Both the position numbers and the translations under genes were made by a program. The notes under the pieces are model-generated. The model had not been told where the DNA came from. It worked only from the letters and a program-made list of their open reading frames with translations, and made no database searches. A stretch of DNA of 7,824 nucleotides from Chloroflexota bacterium (GTDB lineage: Bacteria > Chloroflexota > Dehalococcoidia > SM23-28-2 > RBG-16-64-32): contig VBJT01000101.1 in the NCBI GenBank assembly GCA_005880075.1, forward strand, positions 1 to 7,824, written 5' to 3'. Of this stretch, positions 4,382 through 7,824 are shown in pieces (the stretch's first letter is position 1; each line of letters opens with the position of its first letter).

Positions 4382-5830
4382 ATTCAGCTGAACGCGCGCA
4401 GGAGCCCGCGCCGGCCCCATTGGGCGGCCTTTGCTGTGATCCTCGCCTTCGCCCTGCTGGCTGCGGCCTGCGGTCGCATCGCGACGCCGCAGGGCTGGGC
4501 CGGCCCGACACTTTCCGGCGATGGCAGGACGGTCTATGCCTCCATCGAGCGCGGCAAGATCGCCGCTCTGGACGCCAACATGGCCCCCGAGACCGGCGCG
4601 CAGTGCGACGACGCGAAGGACAATGATGGGGACGGAGCTGTAAACGAGGGCTGCCCCAAAGCCGGCCAGAAGTCCGAAGAAGGAACGCAGTGCCGAAACG
4701 ACACGAACGATGACCAGAATAACGGCGTCGCCGACGACAACCTCGTCAACGACGGCTGCCCCGCCACAATCGTCCGCTGGATCTTCCCGCCCGATACGGA
4801 TGAAGGCAAGAAGCTGAAGCTGGAAGGCATCTACGGCGCGCCCCTGCGCCTCGGCGATCTGGTGTACTTCGGCGCCTACGATGGCAACATCTACGCTCTC
4901 AACGCCGGCGACGGTTCTCCCATCTGGCGCTTCGAGACCGACGACGCAATCGTAAGCTCGCTCGCTGCCAAGGACGGGACGCTCTTCGCTACTTCGACGG
5001 ACGGGCGGCTCTACGCCATCGATGCCGCTACCGGCACCGAGCGAGGCCGCTTCGAGACGGGCAGCAGCATCTGGGCCTCGCCCGTCGTCGTCGGCGACGT
5101 TGTCTATGTGGCAGCCATGGATGGCAAGCTTAATGCCCTGGACGCCGGCACCTTGACTCCGGTCTCCGCATTTTCCTTCAAGACCGACGCCGGCCTGCTC
5201 ATGGAGCCGACCCTCGCCAACAATGAAACGCTCCTCGTCGGGGGTATCGACCACAAGCTCTACGCCCTAGACCCAAAGACCGGCAAGCCGCGCTGGTCCC
5301 AACCCTTCGAAGGCGGCAACTGGTTTTGGGCGAGACCGCTCGTGAAAGATAGCACCGCCTACGTCGCAGACCTCGACGGCAACGTTTACGGCGTGGACTT
5401 GAAAGACGGCAGGCGGCTATGGAGCTTCCAGGCCGGTGACTCCGTGCGCTCCGCGCCGCTTCTCGCCGGCGGCACGCTCGTTATCGTCGACCGTAGCGGG
5501 AACGCCTACGGCCTGAAACCCGACGACGGCTCCCGCCAGTGGGGGCCGACGCTCCTCGGCAAGACGGTCCTCTCCGATCCCTTCCTCCTCCAGCCGGCAT
5601 TAGCCTCGCCGAGCGGAACACCCTCTGAATCGCCCGGTGCCTCCCCGGCCGCGTTGCCAAGTACCACCGCCTCCGAATCGCCCACGGCCTCACCGGCGGC
5701 ATCAACTGCTCCAAACGGCGCTTCCGCAGCCGAGGTGCTGATCGTCGCCCAGGGCGGCAACCTCTGCCGCCTCGACCCCGCCGACGGCTCGCCGGCTGCC
5801 GCCGTTCTCTGCGCCGCGGTGCCGTTGTGA
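4382..5830 (+). CDS. PQQ-type beta-propeller lipoprotein between yidD and yidC
   Basis: From ATT 4382 this is 482 residues. Basic residues 6-11 and a hydrophobic stretch 15-26 lead to lipobox LAAAC (Cys30), so it should be lipid-anchored outside the membrane. A first blade-like strand (39-67) precedes an acidic insertion (75-126) with four Cys and the run DNDGDGAVNEGCP, like MopE-type metal-binding motifs. At least five PQQ/BamB-like repeats follow (152-401), each with a D/N-G-x-x-Y-A-L/I-D-type strand (NIYALNAGDG, RLYAIDAATG, KLYALDPKTG). A Ser/Pro/Ala/Thr-rich linker (404-450) interrupts the last blade before EVLIVAQGGNLCRLDPADG. Family members are scaffolds or PQQ dehydrogenases; no catalytic site is evident, so a scaffold is likelier. 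The stop overlaps yidC by 4 nt. ATG 4277 inside yidD, with AAGGG upstream, is an alternative start but gives an implausibly long leader. Confidence 0.85.
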   Translation: MQLNARRSPRRPHWAAFAVILAFALLAAACGRIATPQGWAGPTLSGDGRTVYASIERGKIAALDANMAPETGAQCDDAKDNDGDGAVNEGCPKAGQKSEEGTQCRNDTNDDQNNGVADDNLVNDGCPATIVRWIFPPDTDEGKKLKLEGIYGAPLRLGDLVYFGAYDGNIYALNAGDGSPIWRFETDDAIVSSLAAKDGTLFATSTDGRLYAIDAATGTERGRFETGSSIWASPVVVGDVVYVAAMDGKLNALDAGTLTPVSAFSFKTDAGLLMEPTLANNETLLVGGIDHKLYALDPKTGKPRWSQPFEGGNWFWARPLVKDSTAYVADLDGNVYGVDLKDGRRLWSFQAGDSVRSAPLLAGGTLVIVDRSGNAYGLKPDDGSRQWGPTLLGKTVLSDPFLLQPALASPSGTPSESPGASPAALPSTTASESPTASPAASTAPNGASAAEVLIVAQGGNLCRLDPADGSPAAAVLCAAVPL

Positions 5831-6852
5831 CCCGCGTCGCGGCGCCCCCCGACCCGTCGGGCCGCCCACGCGGCAGCCGCGGCAACGCGTTCATGTTTGG
5901 CATCATCGGCCTCGTCGCCATTCTATTCGTGCTTCTTCGACCGGGCCGCGCCTTCGATACTTTTCTCATCACGCCGCTTATCAACGCCCTGGTCTTCCTC
6001 GACATCATCGTCTTTGGCCAGTTCGGGCTCGCCATCCTTCTCTTCACCCTCATCCTCCGCCTCGCGACCATCCCCTTCACCATCCGGCAGCTCGAGTCGA
6101 CGCGTGCGATGCAGGCCGCCCAACCGCAGATCCAGGAGGTCCAGAAGAAATACAAGGACCCGAAGCGCCGCCAGGAAGAGATGATGAAGCTCTACAAGGA
6201 GGTAGGCTTCAACCCCCTGGGCTGCGCGATGCCGCTCATCATCCAGATGGGCGTATTCATAGCGCTCTACCGGGCGCTGCGCTTCGTCGTCGGTGGCAGT
6301 CCCGAAAGCCTCGTCGGTCTATCCCAGCACCTCTACAACATCCCGATGCTCCAGAACGCCATCCCGCTGGACCAGCATTTCCTCTGGCTGAACCTCGGCA
6401 AGCCGGACGTCACGTATGTCCTTCCGCTGATCGTCGGCGTCTCGACGTACGTCCAGCAGAAGATGAGCATGACCCCGGGCGCCAACCCACAAACGCAACA
6501 ACAGCAGCAGATGATGGCCTGGATGATGCCGATGATGCTGTTCTTCCTGACGCTCAACCTGCCCAGCGGCGTCGGCGTCTACTGGGTCACTTCCAACGTC
6601 TTCCAGCTCTTCGCCGGCTACTACGTCTACGGACGCCGTGCTTTGAGCTGGCGACAGCTGCTCCTGCCCAACGCCGCTCCGGCCGCCAGTGCCGGGCCGA
6701 CCGCGAAGAAGCGCGAGCAGCCCCGAATCACGCAATCAAAACAATCGGAGGAAAGCGCCCCCGCCACCGCCCCCGACGGCGCCGACCCTCCGGCCGCGAG
6801 AGTGAGGCCTGCCCATGGAAAGCGTAGAGGTAAGCGCAAAAACCGTCGATGA
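5827..6852 (+). CDS. yidC: Membrane protein insertase YidC/Oxa1
   Basis: A 341-residue Oxa1/YidC insertase of the short type, lacking the large periplasmic domain of proteobacterial YidC. A first hydrophobic segment (23-37) carries no lipobox. The conserved core follows: a helix with groove arginine Arg78 in LILRLATIPFTIRQ, a cytoplasmic coiled-coil hairpin (about 92-124), GFNPLGCAMPLIIQM (127-141), a helix at 196-209, and MMAWMMPMMLFFLTLNLPSGVGVYW (229-253). A QTQQQQQ run precedes the last helices. The tail (about 282-341) is low-complexity and ends in a strongly basic stretch (HGKRRGKRKNRR), which in other Oxa1/YidC proteins can contact ribosomes. GTG at 5827 overlaps the previous stop (GTGA); ATG 5893 is an alternative and neither has a clear Shine-Dalgarno. 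The last 38 nt overlap jag. Confidence 0.96.
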   Translation: MTRVAAPPDPSGRPRGSRGNAFMFGIIGLVAILFVLLRPGRAFDTFLITPLINALVFLDIIVFGQFGLAILLFTLILRLATIPFTIRQLESTRAMQAAQPQIQEVQKKYKDPKRRQEEMMKLYKEVGFNPLGCAMPLIIQMGVFIALYRALRFVVGGSPESLVGLSQHLYNIPMLQNAIPLDQHFLWLNLGKPDVTYVLPLIVGVSTYVQQKMSMTPGANPQTQQQQQMMAWMMPMMLFFLTLNLPSGVGVYWVTSNVFQLFAGYYVYGRRALSWRQLLLPNAAPAASAGPTAKKREQPRITQSKQSEESAPATAPDGADPPAARVRPAHGKRRGKRKNRR

Positions 6853-7618
6853 AGCCATCGACATCGCCCTCGAGGACCTCGGCCTAAAGCGAAGCCAGGT
6901 AGATATCGAGGTCCTGACCCCCGGTAAGCCGGGCCTCTTCGGCCTCGGCGGCGAGCAGGCGCGCGTCCGCGTCACTGCACTGGTCGAACCGACTAGAAGG
7001 CCCCCCGAGGACGGCGAGGAAGAGGCGATGCCGGAAGAGCTGCTCGGCGAACGCGTCGAGATCAAGGACCTCGACGCCGAAGAGGTCCAAGCGGCGCACC
7101 AGTTCCTGCGTGAGCTTCTCATCTTGATGGACATCAGCGCCGATGTCTCCGTCCGCGAGCCGGAGACAGCCGCCGACGGTCTCGGGCGAGCCACAGCCGT
7201 GCTCGACGTCGAGGGCGACGACCTCGGCCTGCTCATCGGACGCCGCGGGAGTACCTTGTCTGCGCTACAGTACCTCATCAATGTCCTCGTCACGCGCAAG
7301 CTCGGCAGCCGCGTCCTGGTCACTGTCGATGTGGAGGCTTACCACCGCCGGCGGGAGGATACTCTGCGCTCACTCGCCCGCCGCATGGCTGACCGCGTGC
7401 GCCAATCGCGCCGGCCGATGACGCTCGAGCCGATGCCCGCTGCCGAGCGCCGCATCATCCACATTGCCCTCGCCGACGACCCGAGCGTCATGACCGCTTC
7501 CACGGGCTTCGGCGAGGGCCGAAAGATAGTGATCCGGCCGCGCGGAAACGGCGGGCCCCGCCATCGCCGGGACGGCCCCGGGCGCGCGCCGGGACCCTTC
7601 CAGGGGCCGCGTATTTAG
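6815..7618 (+). CDS. jag: RNA-binding protein Jag/KhpB (Jag-N, KH, R3H)
   Basis: A complete 267-residue cytoplasmic RNA-binding protein. The Jag N-terminal domain (1-55) includes TPGKPGLFGLGG (35-46). An acidic linker (about 63-90) leads to a type II KH domain (about 97-175) with the GxxG loop IGRRGST at 141-147. The R3H domain (about 177-242) includes the RRIIH signature (Arg212, His216) and ends FGEGRKIVIRP. A basic Gly/Pro/Arg tail (243-267) follows. In Firmicutes KhpB pairs with KhpA and affects cell elongation and sRNA/mRNA regulation; the same role here is inference. ATG is preceded by GTGAGG, 7 nt upstream. The gene starts inside the end of yidC, the conserved neighbour, in another frame. 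Confidence 0.95.
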   Translation: MESVEVSAKTVDEAIDIALEDLGLKRSQVDIEVLTPGKPGLFGLGGEQARVRVTALVEPTRRPPEDGEEEAMPEELLGERVEIKDLDAEEVQAAHQFLRELLILMDISADVSVREPETAADGLGRATAVLDVEGDDLGLLIGRRGSTLSALQYLINVLVTRKLGSRVLVTVDVEAYHRRREDTLRSLARRMADRVRQSRRPMTLEPMPAAERRIIHIALADDPSVMTASTGFGEGRKIVIRPRGNGGPRHRRDGPGRAPGPFQGPRI

Positions 7619-7632
7619 GCGGCCCGCGGCCT

Positions 7633-7824
7633 ATGCGACCGCAGTTCCTGGTCATCGGCCACATCGTCCAGGACCTCATCTCAGATAGCGATCCCGCCTC
7701 GTGGCGACTGGGCGGCGCCGCGTCGTTCGCCTCGACTATGGCGCGCAACCTCGGCCTCCGCACCGCCGTCCTCACTTCCGCTTCCTCCGATCTGCCGCTC
7801 GCCGAACTCCTGGCGGGCATCGAC
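7633..7824 (+). CDS. PfkB-family carbohydrate kinase, N-terminal part
   Basis: The first 64 residues of a gene cut by the right edge. The start MRPQFLVIGHIVQDLI is the first strand of ribokinase-like folds, and WRLGGAASFASTMARNLGLRTAVLTS carries the PfkB N-terminal GG signature and substrate-site region. The family phosphorylates sugars, nucleosides or similar small molecules; the C-terminal ATP/anion-hole motif (GAGD) that would confirm activity is beyond the window, and the substrate cannot be told. ATG is 14 nt after the jag stop, with only a weak AGGCGG 10 nt upstream, so it probably belongs to the same transcript. In many genomes mnmE or a similar gene follows jag; a sugar kinase here is less usual. 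Confidence 0.8.
   Translation, partial: MRPQFLVIGHIVQDLISDSDPASWRLGGAASFASTMARNLGLRTAVLTSASSDLPLAELLAGID

Noticed and set aside
4316..5254. Long open frame on the minus strand opposite the propeller gene (312 codons)
   Set aside because: It lies antisense to a well-supported gene in GC-rich DNA, shows no family-like motifs, and is low-complexity as expected of a shadow frame.
6736..7323. Minus-strand open frame of 195 codons opposite yidC end and jag
   Set aside because: It is Ser/Arg-rich composition without recognizable domains; jag on the other strand is certain.
1..7824. CRISPR array, insertion sequence, tRNA or phage genes
   Set aside because: No regularly spaced repeats, transposase motifs, terminal inverted repeats, cloverleaf sequences or phage-like genes were seen.

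Overview
This GC-rich bacterial window carries the conserved ribosome / RNase P / membrane-insertion cluster rpmH-rnpA-yidD-(lipoprotein)-yidC-jag on the plus strand. A set of secreted or lipid-anchored protein genes plus a HIT-family gene lies on the minus strand. The short Oxa1-type YidC without a large periplasmic domain, the MPKRTYQPKK-type L34, the LppX/LprAFG-like lipoproteins and the DUF2330 protein fit a Chloroflexota-like bacterium best. A deep-branching actinobacterium is the main alternative. This placement is inference, since no 16S rRNA or other decisive marker is present.

Minus strand, 1-3359. A DUF2330-family exported protein (cut by the left edge, 323 residues visible) has an AGGAGG ribosome site and a very good ECF-sigma-type promoter (GGAACC, 16 nt, CGTCTTA). 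Upstream of it lie a HIT-family protein and two tandem paralogous lipoproteins of the LppX/LprAFG (LolA-like fold) type. The proximal lipoprotein and the HIT gene are 26 nt apart and probably co-transcribed. A candidate extended -10 promoter and a GC hairpin sit between the two lipoproteins.

Plus strand, 3487-7824. A clear sigma-70-type promoter (TTGACC, 18 nt, TACAAT) drives a compact operon. rpmH starts at TTG. rnpA has no visible ribosome site, and its reading frame stays open back through all of rpmH. yidD overlaps rnpA by 4 nt. Next comes a PQQ-type beta-propeller lipoprotein whose only well-placed start behind a strong AAGGAGG is ATT. yidC overlaps it by 4 nt, jag/khpB overlaps yidC by 38 nt, and a PfkB-family sugar kinase begins 14 nt after jag and runs off the right edge. 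dnaA, often next to rpmH, is not here; the other side of the rpmH promoter holds the divergent lipoprotein genes.

Functionally, L34 and the RNase P protein serve translation and tRNA maturation. YidD and YidC act in membrane-protein insertion, and Jag/KhpB is an RNA-binding partner commonly linked to yidC. The most unusual element is the propeller lipoprotein between yidD and yidC, which carries an acidic MopE-like insertion near its N-terminus and a Pro/Ala/Ser/Thr-rich linker inside its last blade. Its position suggests, but does not prove, a role at the membrane-insertion or export site.
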